Origin: Solimonas sp040066175
Lineage (GTDB): Bacteria > Pseudomonadota > Gammaproteobacteria > Nevskiales > Nevskiaceae
DNA length: 64,000 nucleotides
Direction of reading: 5' to 3'
Assembly: GCF_040066175.1 (NCBI RefSeq)
Contig: NZ_JBEAAM010000010.1
Span: 1 to 64,000 of the forward strand
Both the position numbers and the translations under genes were made by a program. Position 1 is the stretch's first letter; every line of letters starts with the position of its first letter. Under the pieces are notes generated by a model. The model worked only from the letters and a program-made list of their open reading frames with translations, ran no database searches and had not been told where the DNA came from. This document shows positions 36,304-44,770 of this stretch, one piece after another.

Positions 36304-36323
36304 TGTAGCACAACAGTGCTACA
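36304..36323. promoter_or_regulatory. Palindromic operator of a toxin-antitoxin operon
   Basis: Perfect inverted repeat TGTAGCAC-AACA-GTGCTACA, 9 bp before the antitoxin start. Placement and symmetry fit autorepression by the antitoxin-toxin complex, as in many CopG/ParD-type operons. Confidence 0.75.
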
Positions 36324-36332
36324 CTCCGACCC

Positions 36333-36632
36333 ATGAGCACCGCAATCAAGACCACCTCGCTGCGCATCAGGCCGGACCTCCATGCCAAGGTGCGCAAGCT
36401 GGCAGAAGCCGAGGGCACGAGTCCGCACAACTTCATGCTTGCGGCGATCGAGGAGAAGGCGCGAAGTACTGAGCTGCAGCAGACGCTTCACGCCGACGCC
36501 GATCTCCGCATGCGGCGGATGGCGGCTTCGGGACGCGGACTCGACTGGTCCGAGATGAAACGGTATCTGGAGGCCCGCGCCAACGGACGTAAGGTCAGGC
36601 CGCCGGCCGGCCGCAAGATCGCGGACCTCTGA
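36333..36632 (+). CDS. Ribbon-helix-helix antitoxin (ParD/CopG-like)
   Basis: A 99-aa protein. The N-terminus TTSLRIRPDLHAKVRKLAEA followed by EGTSPHNFMLAAIEEKA is a ribbon-helix-helix DNA-binding domain. The C-terminal 50 residues, with LDWSEMKRYLEARANGRKV, form the expected toxin-clamping tail. Its stop codon overlaps the start of the RelE/ParE-like toxin gene (TGATG), showing translational coupling. Autorepression through the palindrome just upstream is likely. Chromosomal copies of this type keep the locus in place or act in stress and phage defence; no specific role can be read from sequence. Confidence 0.88.
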   Translation: MSTAIKTTSLRIRPDLHAKVRKLAEAEGTSPHNFMLAAIEEKARSTELQQTLHADADLRMRRMAASGRGLDWSEMKRYLEARANGRKVRPPAGRKIADL

Positions 36633-36931
36633 TGTCGAAGATCGTTCTCGCCCCGGAAACGGCGGGCGACTTCGAACGAATCCTGTCTCACCTGCTCTCC
36701 ACCGAAGCCAGCGATCCGCCCGCGCGGATCGCCGAGCTTGTCCGTGCGATCGACATCCTGGCCGACAACCCGCTGATCGGCAGACCCATCGACAATGCAA
36801 AGCGGGAACTGATCATCGGCAAAGGCGCGCACGGCTATGTCGCGCTGTACTTCTACGATGCCCTGCTGGATATCGTGTTTGTTACCGCGATCCGCAGCCA
36901 GAAAGAAGCGGGCTACCCGGCGCGCTCCTGA
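36632..36931 (+). CDS. ParE/RelE superfamily toxin
   Basis: A 99-aa RelE/ParE-fold protein: IVLAPETAGDFERILSHLL at the start, an ADNPLIGRPIDNAKRELIIG loop, then GYVALYFYDALLDIVFVTAI forming the beta sheet and RSQKEAGYP at the end. The conserved Arg and the R-x-x-x-E-A-G-Y end fit RelE/ParE toxins. Whether it cuts mRNA (RelE-like) or poisons gyrase (ParE-like) cannot be settled from sequence. Its start overlaps the antitoxin stop. It is convergent with an orphan gene 25 bp away. Confidence 0.88.
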   Translation: MSKIVLAPETAGDFERILSHLLSTEASDPPARIAELVRAIDILADNPLIGRPIDNAKRELIIGKGAHGYVALYFYDALLDIVFVTAIRSQKEAGYPARS

Positions 36932-36956
36932 CTGCACCATTACCTGTTCTCGTGTG

Positions 36957-37430
36957 TCAGACCGGGTGGCGTCCAACTGCGACGCCCGCCCGACTTCGGG
37001 CGCGCGCGGCCCTCTGTGTCGGCACGCAGTCTTTCAACACGGCGCGCAGCATCGCTTGCGTCGGAACCGTCAGCTTCGGGCCGAAACGCTTGGAAAATTC
37101 TTCGAACGGAAGCTCGCGGAACTCCATGCGTTCCGACGAGTGGAGGTTTCGATAGACGTTGACGATGTCTTCCTCCCTCTGATCGACATCGTTGGACCAG
37201 GTCGTTCTGAGATCGACGTACTCCGCGATGACATGAGTCTCCGGCAGTCGGTCGCCTAAACCGCTGGTGACGCGAAGCGGTAGATCCTCGGGCCGTGCGA
37301 GTTCCAACGGAATGCCGTGCTGCTCCAGCACCTCCCGGAGCGTTGCCGCCGAGACCGGCGGCGCAACGTGGCCAGTGATCACCGAACTCAAGGCTGCCGG
37401 CAGGATAGGTCTGGTCATCATGGCGAACAT
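36957..37430 (-). CDS. Hypothetical protein
   Basis: A 157-aa open frame that I do not recognise. It is soluble, with no signal or membrane segment, rich in Arg and Glu, with a well-composed middle (ETHVIAEYVDLRTTWSNDVD, ERMEFRELPFEEFSKRFGPK) that looks like real protein, and a basic tail. Several start codons are possible (MFAM, MMTR or MTRP); GGGAG upstream fits the second or third. A competing minus-strand frame gives low-complexity Arg-rich translation and is rejected. Base composition is a little less GC-rich than the neighbours. It sits between the toxin gene and the RND pump gene, so it may be part of the accessory patch. Confidence 0.45.
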   Translation of the reverse strand: MFAMMTRPILPAALSSVITGHVAPPVSAATLREVLEQHGIPLELARPEDLPLRVTSGLGDRLPETHVIAEYVDLRTTWSNDVDQREEDIVNVYRNLHSSERMEFRELPFEEFSKRFGPKLTVPTQAMLRAVLKDCVPTQRAARARSRAGVAVGRHPV

Positions 37431-37457
37431 CTCCCGGCATTGCCGCCCTGCGCACCG

Positions 37458-40400
37458 TCAGCTCACTGTCTTGTAGCGATACGCGTAATACACGACCGGG
37501 ATCACGAACAGCGTCAGCAGCGTCGACACGAAGATGCCGAAGATCAGCGAGATCGCGAGGCCGCCGAAGATCGGATCATCGAGGATGAACAGCGCGCCGA
37601 GCATCGCCGCCAGCCCGGTCAGCACGATCGGCCGCGCGCGGATCGCGCCGGCGCGGATCACCGCGTCCTGCAGTGGGCGGCCCTGCGCGATTTCCTGCTG
37701 GATGAAATCGACCAGCAGGATCGAGTTGCGCACGATGATGCCGGCGAGCGCAATCATGCCGATCATCGAGGTCGCGGTGAACTGCTGACCGAGCAGTGCG
37801 TGACCCGGCATGATGCCGATCATCGTCAGCGGGATCGGCGCCATGATGATCAGCGGCACGGAGTACGAGCGGAACTGAGCGACCACCAGCAGGTAGATCA
37901 GCACCAGGCCCACCGCGTAGGCCGCGCCCATGTCGCGGAAGGTCTCGTAGGTGATCTGCCACTCGCCGTCCCACTTCAGACTCCAGTTCACCGGCAGCTC
38001 CGGCTGGCGCGTCAGGTAGGTGTCGAGCGGGCGCCCCTCGATCGGCGTTTCCGCCAGCTTCGATGCGATCGCCGCCATGCCATACAGCGGCGAGTCGAGA
38101 CGGCCGGCCATGTCGCCGGTGACCATCACCACCGGCAGCAGATCCTTGTGGTAGATCGTCGTCTCGCGCGTGGCCGGGATGAAGCTCGCGATCTCCGAGA
38201 TCGGCACCATGCGGCCGGACGCGGCGCGCACGCGCAGGTTGCGCAGCGTGTCGAGGCTGGCCTTGTCGCCGGCGGTCAGTTCCAGGCGCACCGGCACCGG
38301 ATAGCGGCTGCTGTCGTCGTGCAGGTAGGACACGTCGGCGCCGCGCAGCACCGCCGCGAGCGTCTCGGCGACCGCGGTCTGCGCGACACCGAGCTTGGCC
38401 GCGCGCGAACGATCGACGGCGACGATCCACTTGTCCTGCGGCGCTTCCAGCGTGTCATCGACATCGACGATGTCCGGCGTCGCCTCGAACACCGCGCGCA
38501 CCCGGCGCGCGACCTCGGCCTGGCGCGCGTGGTCGAGACCGTAGATCTCGGCGACCAGCGGCGCGATCACCGGCGGTCCCGGCGGCACCTCGACGACCTT
38601 GACGTTCGCGTCGAAGCGCCTGCCGATCGCCTGCAGCGGCGCCCGCAGCGCGGATGCGATCTCGTGCGACTTGCGCTTGCGCGCGTGCTTGTCGAGCAGC
38701 GTCACCTGGATGTCGCCCTGATACGGTTCACTGCGCAGGTAGTACTGGCGCACGAGGCCGTTGAAGTTGATCGGGCTGGCGGCACCGGCGTAGCTCTGCC
38801 AGTGCAGCACTTCCGGCACCGCGTCGAGTTCGCGGCCGAGCGCGTCCAGCACCGCCTGGGTCTGCTCCAGCGTCGTGCCCTCGGGCATATCGACGACGAC
38901 CTGGAATTCCGACTTGTTGTCGAACGGCAGCATCTTGAGCACGACGAGCTGGACCACGGCCAGCCCCATCGACGCGGCGATCAGCGCCAGGATGGTCAGC
39001 AGCAGCCGCACGCGCCTGCCGCGCCCCTGCTCGCGGTTGAGGAACGGCGACATGCGCGTGCGGAACAGCCGGTGCAGCCAGTCGTCCGTGTCCTCGCCGG
39101 CGTGGTCGCCGTCATGCGCGTGCGCGTGCTTGAGGAACACACGGCGGTACAGCCAGGGCGTGAACACGAACGCGACCGCGAGCGAGATCACCATGCCCAT
39201 GCTGGCGTTGATCGGGATCGGCGCCATGTACGGCCCCATCAGGCCGGAGACGAAGGCCATCGGCAGCAGCGCGGCGATCACCGTGAAGGTCGCCAGGATC
39301 GTCGGTCCGCCGACCTCGTCCACCGCGGCGGGAATCGCCTCGGTCAGGCTCTTGCCGCCCATCTGCATGTGGCGGTGGATGTTCTCGACGACGACGATCG
39401 CATCATCAACGAGGATGCCGATCGAGAAGATCAGCGCGAACAGCGAGACACGGTTGAGCGTGAAGCCCCAGGCCCAGGACGCGAACAGCGTGATCAGCAG
39501 CGTCACGATCACCGCCGCGCCGACGACGAAGGCGCCGCGCCAGCCGAGCGCGAACAGCACCAGCAGCACGACCGCGGCGGTCGCGAAGATCAGCTTCTTG
39601 ATCAGCGTCTGCGCCTTGTCGTTGGCGGTGACGCCGTAGTTGCGCGTCACCGTGACCTGCACGGCCTCCGGGATCGTCACGCCGCGCAGCGCAGCGACGC
39701 GCGCGACGATCTGGTCGGCGACCTCGACCGCGTTGGTGCCCGGCTTCTTGGAGATCGCGATCGTCACCGCCGGATACTGGCCGGCGGCGCCGACACCGGC
39801 GGCCGCGCCCGCTGGCGCGACGCCCATGCGCACGTAGCGCTCCGGCTGATCCGGGCCGATGCGGATGTCGGCGACGTCGCGCAGATAGACCGGGCTGCCG
39901 TCGCGCATCCCGACGACGAGATCGGCGACTTCCTGCGGGCGCGACAGGAAGGCGCCGGCCTGGACGAGGATGTCGCGGTTGTCCGCGGTCACGCGGCCGG
40001 CGTCGCGCGAGTCGTTGGCGGCGCCGAGCGAGCGCGCCAGGTCGCCGATGTCGAGCTCGTAGCCGGCGAGCCGGTACGGATCGAGCAGCACGTGCACGAC
40101 GCGGTCGGGCGCACCGAGCGTCTCGATGTCGCGCGTGCCCGGCACGCGCTGCAGATCGGTTTCGAGCGCGTGGGCCACGCGGGTCAGTTCGTGCGCGGCG
40201 AGCGTGGGGTCCTCGCTCCACAGGGTCAGGGCGACGATCGGCACGTCGTCGATCCCCTTCGGCTTGATCAAGGGCGCGCCGACACCGAGGTTGGCGGGCA
40301 GCCAGTCCTGGTTCGAGTACAGCGCGTTGTAGAGGCGCACGATCGCCGCCTGCCGCGGCTGGCCGACCTTGAACTGCACGGTGAGCACGCTCATGCCCGG

Positions 40401-40691
40401 ACGCGAGGCCGAGTAGATGTGCTCGACGCCTTCGATCTCCGACAGGATCTGCTCGGCGCGCGACGACACCAGTGTCTCGACCTCCCGGGCCGATGCGCCG
40501 GGAAACGGGATGAAGACGTTGGCGAAGGTGACGTCGATCTGCGGTTCTTCCTCGCGCGGTGTCACCAGCACCGCGAACAGGCCGAGCAGCACCCCGACCA
40601 GGGCCAGCAGCGGCGTGATCTCGGTGGTCAGGAACTGGCGCGCGATGCGGCCCGAGACGCCGAGCGCGCCTTCGTCTGTCCGTTCGCTCAT
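37458..40691 (-). CDS. Efflux RND transporter permease
   Basis: A 1,077-aa RND pump of the inner membrane with the usual pattern: one N-terminal helix, a large periplasmic loop, six helices, a second loop and five final helices. Signature blocks are LFALIFSIGILVDDAIVVVE followed by NIHRHMQMGGKSLTEAI (about residues 425-460), and VGLVLIYLLVVAQFRSYSVP near the second helix bundle. A His-rich insert (HAHAHDGDHAGEDTDDW) lies in the cytoplasmic linker. Its start overlaps the adaptor gene stop by four bases. Substrate is unknown; the operon begins with a sulfide-responsive repressor and sulfur-transfer genes, so a sulfur-compound or metal-thiolate substrate is plausible. No outer-membrane factor gene is nearby. 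Confidence 0.9.
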   Translation of the reverse strand: MSERTDEGALGVSGRIARQFLTTEITPLLALVGVLLGLFAVLVTPREEEPQIDVTFANVFIPFPGASAREVETLVSSRAEQILSEIEGVEHIYSASRPGMSVLTVQFKVGQPRQAAIVRLYNALYSNQDWLPANLGVGAPLIKPKGIDDVPIVALTLWSEDPTLAAHELTRVAHALETDLQRVPGTRDIETLGAPDRVVHVLLDPYRLAGYELDIGDLARSLGAANDSRDAGRVTADNRDILVQAGAFLSRPQEVADLVVGMRDGSPVYLRDVADIRIGPDQPERYVRMGVAPAGAAAGVGAAGQYPAVTIAISKKPGTNAVEVADQIVARVAALRGVTIPEAVQVTVTRNYGVTANDKAQTLIKKLIFATAAVVLLVLFALGWRGAFVVGAAVIVTLLITLFASWAWGFTLNRVSLFALIFSIGILVDDAIVVVENIHRHMQMGGKSLTEAIPAAVDEVGGPTILATFTVIAALLPMAFVSGLMGPYMAPIPINASMGMVISLAVAFVFTPWLYRRVFLKHAHAHDGDHAGEDTDDWLHRLFRTRMSPFLNREQGRGRRVRLLLTILALIAASMGLAVVQLVVLKMLPFDNKSEFQVVVDMPEGTTLEQTQAVLDALGRELDAVPEVLHWQSYAGAASPINFNGLVRQYYLRSEPYQGDIQVTLLDKHARKRKSHEIASALRAPLQAIGRRFDANVKVVEVPPGPPVIAPLVAEIYGLDHARQAEVARRVRAVFEATPDIVDVDDTLEAPQDKWIVAVDRSRAAKLGVAQTAVAETLAAVLRGADVSYLHDDSSRYPVPVRLELTAGDKASLDTLRNLRVRAASGRMVPISEIASFIPATRETTIYHKDLLPVVMVTGDMAGRLDSPLYGMAAIASKLAETPIEGRPLDTYLTRQPELPVNWSLKWDGEWQITYETFRDMGAAYAVGLVLIYLLVVAQFRSYSVPLIIMAPIPLTMIGIMPGHALLGQQFTATSMIGMIALAGIIVRNSILLVDFIQQEIAQGRPLQDAVIRAGAIRARPIVLTGLAAMLGALFILDDPIFGGLAISLIFGIFVSTLLTLFVIPVVYYAYRYKTVS

Positions 40692-41755
40692 GCGCCGGCC
40701 CTGAGGCTTTGTGCGGCGGCGACCGGATCGAGCGCGATGCGCTCGCCGGCAGTCAGTCCGGACAGCACCGGGTAGCGGCCGTCGGCCGTCGGCGCGCCCA
40801 GCGAGACATAGCGCAGCGCGGGACGATTGTGCTCATCGACGACATACACGGCGGTCAGCTCGCTGCGCCGCACGACCGCCTGCGCCGGCACCAGCAAGGC
40901 CTCGCGCTCGTCGCGGACGAAACCCACTTTCACGAGCGTTCCGGGAAAGATGGTCTGCGGCGCGCCGTATTTGCCCTGCGGCAGTGTCACCAGCACACGG
41001 AAGGTGTGCGTCTGCGCATCGGCTGCCGGCGGGATGCGCAGCTGCGTGGCCTCGACGCTGCTGCCGTCCGGCAGGATCACCCGTGCCTGCTTGCGTGCGT
41101 GCACCGCGCCGATGGCCTGCTGCGGCACCTCGACGATCGCGCGCAGGTGCTCCAGCGACAGCCCGGTCATCAGCGGCTTGCCGACCGTCGCCGTCTCGCC
41201 GACTTCGATGTGACGCGCGACGACGATGCCCGAATAGGGTGCGCGCACGACCGTGTAGTCGGCCTGCTCGCCGGCTTCGCGCGCCGTCGCGCGCGCCGCT
41301 TCGAGCTGCGCCTGCGCCGACTTGAGCGCGGCGGTGGCCTTGTCGAGCGCCGCCTTCGACAGGACGTCGCGCTCGGCGAGATCCTTGACGCGGTTGTACT
41401 CGGCCTGCGCATCGACCAGCCGCGCCTCCGCGGCGCGCACCGCCGCCTGCGCGGTCGCCGCGCGCGCCTGCTGCTCGGTGGCGCGAAAGCGCACGACGAC
41501 CTGCCCCTTCTCGACGTAATCGCCGACGTCGAACGGCAGTTCCTCGACGCGCGCATTGGTCTGCGCGGCGATCGTGGACTGATACACGGCTTCGAGCGCG
41601 GCGTCGAACTGCACCTCGTCCGGCACCTTCTGCGGCGTGACGGTCAGCGTCTCGACCGCAGCCCCGGCGACCGCGGCGCCGGGCGCGGGCGCTTCGCTGC
41701 CGCAGGCGGCCAGCACCAGAGACAGCAGGGCGAAGGATGCGATGCACAAGCGCAT
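40688..41755 (-). CDS. Efflux RND transporter periplasmic adaptor (lipoprotein)
   Basis: A 355-aa membrane fusion protein. The N-terminus MRLCIASFALLSLVLAACGS is a lipoprotein signal with lipobox LAAC. After it come the lipoyl half-motifs (VEELPFDVGDYVEKGQVVVR), an alpha-helical hairpin rich in Ala, Arg and Gln (about residues 95-170), and VRAPYSGIVVARHIEVGETA before the barrel domains. It bridges the RND pump to an outer-membrane channel. The true start lies two bases after the DUF2892 stop; the longer open frame through that gene is spurious. Stop overlaps the pump gene start. Confidence 0.9.
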   Translation of the reverse strand: MRLCIASFALLSLVLAACGSEAPAPGAAVAGAAVETLTVTPQKVPDEVQFDAALEAVYQSTIAAQTNARVEELPFDVGDYVEKGQVVVRFRATEQQARAATAQAAVRAAEARLVDAQAEYNRVKDLAERDVLSKAALDKATAALKSAQAQLEAARATAREAGEQADYTVVRAPYSGIVVARHIEVGETATVGKPLMTGLSLEHLRAIVEVPQQAIGAVHARKQARVILPDGSSVEATQLRIPPAADAQTHTFRVLVTLPQGKYGAPQTIFPGTLVKVGFVRDEREALLVPAQAVVRRSELTAVYVVDEHNRPALRYVSLGAPTADGRYPVLSGLTAGERIALDPVAAAQSLRAGA

Positions 41756-41757
41756 GG

Positions 41758-41982
41758 TCAGACCTTGCGCGCCGCGCAGAATGCCGCGCCGCTGGGCGCC
41801 CCGAGCCTCGCCAAGATCTTCGCCAGCGGGCAGAAGCCGGTGAACGAGGCCTGCAGCATGTTCGCGCCGACGAAGGCGGTGAACCACAGCCAGTGCGGGC
41901 TGTGCAGCTGCGCGAGCGCCAGCGACAGCAGCACGAAGAGCCCGGCGATGCGGAAGACGAGCTTGTCGATGTTGGTGGTCAT
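41758..41982 (-). CDS. DUF2892 (YgaP-like) membrane protein
   Basis: A 74-aa inner membrane protein with two helices (IAGLFVLLSLALAQLHSPHW and LWFTAFVGANMLQASFTGFC) and the DUF2892 signature NMLQASFTGFCPLAKILARL with conserved Cys. The domain is the membrane part of rhodanese YgaP and of BigR-type sulfide operons. It may help move reduced sulfur across, or anchor a sulfur transferase at, the membrane. It lies between the sulfur transferase gene and the RND adaptor gene, in one leftward operon. Confidence 0.85.
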   Translation of the reverse strand: MTTNIDKLVFRIAGLFVLLSLALAQLHSPHWLWFTAFVGANMLQASFTGFCPLAKILARLGAPSGAAFCAARKV

Positions 41983-42000
41983 GAGGTCCTCTGATGATTG

Positions 42001-42444
42001 TCAGCTGGCGAGAATCTGGCGTACCGTCATTTCCATCGCCTTGAGTCCGTGTGCGCGGCCGTCGGCGATCGCCTGTTCGACCGGCACGCCGTCGATGTAA
42101 TGCGCCTTGAGCGCGAACAGCGCGCCGACGCGGTTACCGCTGGCGCAGTGCACGAGGATGCCGCCATCACCGCCGGCGAGCGCGTCGGCCAGACGCTGTG
42201 CGTTGGCGCGTGTCAGGTCGCCCGGCCCGGCGATCGGGATGTTCACGTACTCCATGCCAAGCTGGCGCACGAAGGCCGCCTCGTCATAGCCGGGGTCCTC
42301 GGCGGGCGGACAGAGGTTGATGACGCGCCGCACGCCCTTCTGCTTGGCCTCCTGCAGGTCGGCCTGCCGCGGCCGGCCGCCGGTGCACAGGCCTTCGCCG
42401 GGCGTGCAGAAGTTGGGGATGTCGAGCCAGATCTTGCCAGTCAT
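42001..42444 (-). CDS. TIGR01244-type (Blh/DUF442) sulfur transferase/phosphatase-fold protein
   Basis: A 147-aa protein of the dual-specificity-phosphatase-like fold used in sulfide operons (the Blh 'beta-lactamase hydrolase-like' domain, DUF442). The P-loop HCASGNRVGAL with Cys100 is the likely persulfide-carrying or catalytic site. N-terminal CTPGEGLCTGGRPRQADLQE is typical. In BigR-controlled systems such proteins transfer sulfane sulfur between persulfide dioxygenase and rhodanese. Here it follows the ArsR repressor gene by 27 bp and precedes DUF2892. An aromatic-phosphate function cannot be excluded. Confidence 0.82.
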   Translation of the reverse strand: MTGKIWLDIPNFCTPGEGLCTGGRPRQADLQEAKQKGVRRVINLCPPAEDPGYDEAAFVRQLGMEYVNIPIAGPGDLTRANAQRLADALAGGDGGILVHCASGNRVGALFALKAHYIDGVPVEQAIADGRAHGLKAMEMTVRQILAS

Positions 42445-42471
42445 GTCGTGCTCCGGATGTGAATGAAGGAC

Positions 42472-42825
42472 TCAGTGCGTGCCGCAGCAGTAGCGCCGGT
42501 GCAGCACGCGGATGATTTCGAGCGCGGCACCCTCGGCCGCCGCGTAGTAGATGGTCTGCGCCTCGCGGCGCGTCGTCACCAGGCCGTCCTCGCGCAGGAC
42601 CGCGAGGTGCTGCGACAGCGCAGACTGCGACAGCGGCACGCGCGCGTTGAGCGCGCCGACCGACAGCTCGCCGGCACTCAACGCACACAGGATCATCAGG
42701 CGGTGTTCGTTGGCCAGCGCCTTGAGCAGCTGCGCCGCCTCGCCGGCATGCTCGACCATCTCGGCCGGGTCGAAGCCGCCGGACGCCGTCCGGGCGCTGT
42801 TCCGTTGCTTCGCGTGCGCCATCAC
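42472..42825 (-). CDS. ArsR/SmtB family repressor, BigR/SqrR-like
   Basis: A 117-aa winged helix repressor. The HTH is LSVGALNARVPLSQSALSQH (about 54-73). Cysteines occur at position 47 (LMILCALSAG) and near the C-terminus at 113-114 (HRRYCCGTH). This pairing of a Cys in helix alpha2 with one in the last helix is the dithiol sensor of BigR/SqrR, which form a disulfide or polysulfide bridge with sulfane sulfur and release DNA. It lacks the metal-binding CxC of ArsR. The start is GTG at 42825 or the adjacent ATG at 42822. It is divergent from the SQR gene, over an inverted repeat that fits its operator. Confidence 0.88.
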   Translation of the reverse strand: MMAHAKQRNSARTASGGFDPAEMVEHAGEAAQLLKALANEHRLMILCALSAGELSVGALNARVPLSQSALSQHLAVLREDGLVTTRREAQTIYYAAAEGAALEIIRVLHRRYCCGTH

Positions 42826-42842
42826 AATTCATTGACCTCTAA

Positions 42843-42863
42843 ATTAGATATCGCTAATATAAT
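42843..42863. promoter_or_regulatory. BigR-type operator and divergent promoter
   Basis: Inverted repeat ATTAG-ATATCG-CTAAT (42843-42858) in an AT-rich patch, followed immediately by a perfect -10 hexamer TATAAT (42858-42863) for the rightward SQR operon. On the other strand TATCTA within the repeat could be the -10 of the repressor operon. One site could thus control both directions. A TTGACC lies 20 bp before TATAAT, a spacing longer than ideal. Confidence 0.7.
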
Positions 42864-43008
42864 AGCAGGCGCAGGCAAGGGCAAGCGTGCACCGCTCGCT
42901 CGGATGCACCATTGACCTGGGTCAGCGCAGCCCGGCCCCCGCGGCGCGATGCTGCATCGGCAAAATCGCCGGGGTCGGTTCGAAGATCGACACAGGAGTC
43001 AGGACAAC

Positions 43009-44289
43009 ATGGCACACGTCGTCATCATGGGCGCCGGCATCGGCGGCGTACCCGCCGCTTATGACTTGCGCAAGGCGCTGGACCGCAGCCACAAGGTCAC
43101 CGTCGTCAGCAGCCAGGATCACTTCCAGTTCACCCCGTCGAACCCGTGGGTCGCGGTCGGCTGGCGCACGCCCGAGCAGATCGTCGTGCCGCTAGCGGAG
43201 CCGCTGCGGCGGCGCGGCATCGACTTCATCGCGCAGGCGGTCACGCAGCTCGACCCGACATCGAACCGCCTGACGCTGGCCGACGGCCAGACGATCCCCT
43301 ACGACTATCTCGTCATCACCACCGGCCCCAAGCTGGCGTTCGACGAGATCCCGGGCCTCGGGCCGCACGGCGGCCATACGCAGTCGGTGTGCACGACGCC
43401 GCACGCCCTCGACGCCTGGGCGGCCTATCAGAAGTTTCTGGAGAAGCCCGGCCCGATCGTCATCGGTGCTGCGCAGGGCGCGAGCTGCTTCGGCCCTGCC
43501 TACGAGTTCGCGCTGATCGTCGATGCCGACCTGCGCAAGCGCAAGATCCGCGACAAGGTGCCGATGAGCTTCGTCACCAGCGAACCCTATATCGGGCACA
43601 TGGGCCTGGGCGGCGTCGGCGACTCCAAGGGCCTGCTCGAATCCGAGCTGCGCCAGCGCCACATCAAGTGGATCACCAACGCCAAGATCCTCGAAGTGCA
43701 GGCCGGCGTGATGAAGGTCGCCGAGCACGACGCCAAGGGCCAGGCGACCGAGACGCACGAACTCAAGTTCGCGTACAGCATGGTGATCCCCGCGTTCAAG
43801 GGCGTCGATGCGGTCGCCGCGAACAAGGAGATGTGCAACCCGCGCGGCTTCGTGCTGATCGACGAGCACCAGCGCAACCCGAAGTTCCCCAACATCTTCT
43901 CGGCCGGCGTCTGCGTCGCGATCCCGCCGGTCGAGGCCACGCCGGTGCCGACCGGTGCGCCCAAGACCGGCTACATGATCGAGTCGATGGTCACGGCCAT
44001 CGTCGAGAACATCAAGGCGGACATCGAGAAGAAGCCGGCCACTGCCAAGGCCACCTGGAATGCGCTGTGTCTCGCCGACATGGGCGACACCGGCGTCGCC
44101 TTCGTCGCGCTGCCGCAGATCCCGCCGCGCAACCTGACCTGGGCGAAGAAGGGCAAGTGGGTGCACTGGGGCAAGATCGCCTTCGAGAAGTACTTCATCA
44201 GCAAGATGAAGAGCGGCAACACCGAGCCGTTCTACGAGAAGTACATCCTCAAGGCGCTGGGCATCGTGCGCCTGACCGGCAAGCACTGA
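43009..44289 (+). CDS. sqr: Sulfide:quinone oxidoreductase family flavoprotein
   Basis: A 426-aa FAD-dependent disulfide reductase-like enzyme. The N-terminal Rossmann motif is VVIMGAGIGGVPAAYDL, and the C-terminal part carries AIPPVEATPVPTGAPKTGYM, the SQR hallmark. Cysteines at 128 (SVCTTPH), 160 (GASCFGP) and 354 (ALCLADMG) sit where the three redox cysteines of Acidithiobacillus-type SQR are known (128, 160, 356 there). This supports sulfide oxidation to sulfane sulfur with electrons passed to quinone at the inner membrane. The start is set by AGGAGTCAGGACAAC. It is divergent from the BigR-like repressor. Confidence 0.92.
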   Translation: MAHVVIMGAGIGGVPAAYDLRKALDRSHKVTVVSSQDHFQFTPSNPWVAVGWRTPEQIVVPLAEPLRRRGIDFIAQAVTQLDPTSNRLTLADGQTIPYDYLVITTGPKLAFDEIPGLGPHGGHTQSVCTTPHALDAWAAYQKFLEKPGPIVIGAAQGASCFGPAYEFALIVDADLRKRKIRDKVPMSFVTSEPYIGHMGLGGVGDSKGLLESELRQRHIKWITNAKILEVQAGVMKVAEHDAKGQATETHELKFAYSMVIPAFKGVDAVAANKEMCNPRGFVLIDEHQRNPKFPNIFSAGVCVAIPPVEATPVPTGAPKTGYMIESMVTAIVENIKADIEKKPATAKATWNALCLADMGDTGVAFVALPQIPPRNLTWAKKGKWVHWGKIAFEKYFISKMKSGNTEPFYEKYILKALGIVRLTGKH

Positions 44290-44309
44290 ATCGAACACGG
44301 AGACCCCCC

Positions 44310-44747
44310 TTGATTCTTCCTCGCAGCTTTCTGCTGACCGTCCTGCTCGCCGCCGGCGTGCCGCTGGTCGCTACCGCACAGGGTGGCGGCGGCCAGGGAT
44401 TCCAGCAGCGCGAACAGCAGCGCCTGCACATGCCCAGTGACGACGACGGCACCGGCACGCCGATCTACGGCTATCCGCTGATGACACCGGACGAGATCGC
44501 CGCGCACCGCGCCCGCATGCAGGCAGCCACGCCGGCGGAGCGCGCGAGCATCCGCGCGGAACACCATCGACAGATGGTCGAGCGTGCGCGCGAGCGCGGC
44601 ATCACTCTCCCCGACCAGCCGCCGATGCGCGGCGGCAAGGGGCCAGGGGGCGGCAAGGGCCAGGGACCCGGCAAGAACGCGGGGCAGGGCGCGGGGCCCG
44701 GCGCGGGGCCCGGCGCTGGGCAGAGTCCGCCGCAGAGCGGCAACTGA
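44310..44747 (+). CDS. Small secreted Gly/Pro-rich protein
   Basis: A 145-aa protein beginning with TTG (GGAG eight bases upstream). It has a signal peptide ending near VATAQG, a charged helical middle (MTPDEIAAHRARMQAATPAE followed by RASIRAEHHRQMVERARERG), and a low-complexity tail of Gly, Pro and Lys ending in GAGPGAGPGAGQ-like repeats. I do not recognise a family. It lies between SQR and the persulfide dioxygenase gene, 20 bp after the former, and is probably exported. An open frame running through it from the SQR gene in this same phase is mostly antifeature; the TTG start is inferred. A periplasmic role in the sulfide operon is possible but unproven. Confidence 0.6.
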   Translation: MILPRSFLLTVLLAAGVPLVATAQGGGGQGFQQREQQRLHMPSDDDGTGTPIYGYPLMTPDEIAAHRARMQAATPAERASIRAEHHRQMVERARERGITLPDQPPMRGGKGPGGGKGQGPGKNAGQGAGPGAGPGAGQSPPQSGN

Positions 44748-44770
44748 TCGCCCGGCGCCGGCACTCGCCC

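Noticed and set aside
37317..40775. Very long plus-strand frame (1,152 codons) opposite the RND pump gene
   Set aside because: Antisense to the pump, His/Arg/Asp-rich translation, no domain; a GC-rich shadow.
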